64,000 bases of DNA from Martinezella tropici (lineage in GTDB: Bacteria > Pseudomonadota > Alphaproteobacteria > Rhizobiales > Rhizobiaceae): assembly GCA_000799755.1 (NCBI GenBank), contig JUHI01000027.1, positions 1-64,000 of the forward strand, in the 5' to 3' direction. Each line of letters starts with the position of its first letter. Position 1 is the first letter of the stretch. The translations under genes were made by a program, and so were the position numbers. Below are positions 63,610-64,000 of this stretch, one piece after another. The notes below the pieces were generated by a model. The model searched no databases. It worked only from the letters and a program-made list of their open reading frames with translations, and was not told where the DNA came from.

Positions 63610-63626
63610 TCTATGTTTTTACTAGA
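63610..63626. promoter_or_regulatory. Candidate operator TCTA-N9-TAGA (site 3)
   Basis: TCTATGTTTTTACTAGA in the interval between the LysR gene (63482, minus) and the 63810 gene (plus). Same spacing as site 1; see sites at 49669 and 55881. Confidence 0.45.
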
Positions 63627-63809
63627 TTACATCGCCGGTAGCTGCCTCAGCAAGGCGGCAGCCGCAAAGCTTTTCTTTGCCTATGGGCGAGAAAAACATT
63701 CTTCCGTTTTGCTGGCCCGCACCCTGAAAATGGTTTGGCTTGCGTAGCTGGCGATCTCTCCGCCAGCTGTTCGATCGCGAATACCTCAGCTTCAGCAAGG
63801 GACCACAAG

Positions 63810-64000
63810 ATGACCATCAACCGCCGCCGTTTTAATCAGTTGCTGCTGCTGTCCACCGCCGCGACGCTGCTGCCATCCATCACAACCCATGCAGCAGAGA
63901 CGCAGCCACCGCGAGGCGGGACGCTCAATTTCATCGTCGAGCCGGAACCGCCGACGATCCTTGCTCTTGCCCATACTGCCGGCGGCACGCAGAAGATCAG
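63810..64000 (+). CDS. ABC transporter substrate-binding protein, peptide/opine type (family 5), partial
   Basis: The first 63 codons reach the window end. MTINRRRFNQLLLLSTAATL is a Tat signal (Arg-Arg-x-Phe core) ending near THAAETQ. Then PRGGTLNFIVEPEPPTILAL is the start of a family-5 periplasmic binding protein (DppA/OppA type). AAGGG lies about 8 bases before ATG 63810. Its placement beside the LysR gene suggests it belongs to the sulfur or peptide-like import cluster continuing beyond the window. Confidence 0.75.
   Translation, partial: MTINRRRFNQLLLLSTAATLLPSITTHAAETQPPRGGTLNFIVEPEPPTILALAHTAGGTQKI

Overview
The window looks like an accessory replicon (plasmid or megaplasmid-like region) of a Rhizobiaceae member (Rhizobium/Agrobacterium type). 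The evidence is high-GC coding sequence with alphaproteobacterial protein signatures, several gene families that travel on rhizobial plasmids (Strawberry-notch-like helicase/methylase, DUF3085, DUF1419, DUF3991/toprim), dense insertion sequences, and many ABC transporters with LysR, TetR, HxlR and XRE regulators. No rRNA, complete tRNA, CRISPR array or repABC origin was seen.

Layout. 1-5.8 kb is a patchwork: the end of an IS3-type element cutting a glycosyltransferase-39 gene, a VIT-type transporter, an IS6-family element, a stress pair (UspA-like plus a small protein) and a BON-domain gene cut by a second IS6-family element. 5.8-13.8 kb is a plasmid-backbone block (truncated Strawberry-notch protein, DUF3085, DUF1419, toprim, DUF3800, dnaE2 and SRAP remnants, XRE regulator, DnaQ-like exonuclease). 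14.4-22.6 kb holds a cytosolic double-PAS chemoreceptor, a LysR/SDR redox cluster, a LysE remnant and a diguanylate cyclase. 22.9-31.6 kb holds ArsB, an RND pump with its adaptor, a membrane-anchored OB-fold protein and a two-component system. 31.9-34.55 kb is a second copy of the 5.0-5.8 kb IS6 element, inverted and interrupted by a group II intron.

34.7-42.6 kb is one minus-strand operon with a divergent TetR gene. It encodes a Ugp-like ABC importer followed by a metallophosphoesterase, a PHP phosphatase and a GNAT acetyltransferase, and looks like uptake and dephosphorylation of an unknown phosphorylated solute. 42.7-48.1 kb has an HxlR regulator, a YhdH-type reductase, an SDR truncated at a tnpA-only Tn3-family element, and that element.

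48.2-64 kb is a large organosulfur-acquisition island: three acyl-CoA-dehydrogenase-like flavoproteins, three NtaA/SnaA/DszA-type FMN monooxygenases, an Ssu/Tau-like ABC importer, a three-domain rhodanese, a DUF3088 protein with a glutaredoxin-like CPYC motif, a nitroreductase, a LysR regulator and the start of a Tat-exported peptide-type binding protein. Three intergenic regions of this island carry a similar AT-rich dyad, TCTA-N8/9-TAGA, which may be a shared operator.

No obviously new defence or mobile system is complete here. The most unusual parts are the sulfur island with its shared dyad and embedded CPYC protein, the phosphoester-type ABC operon, and the group II intron nested in a damaged IS.
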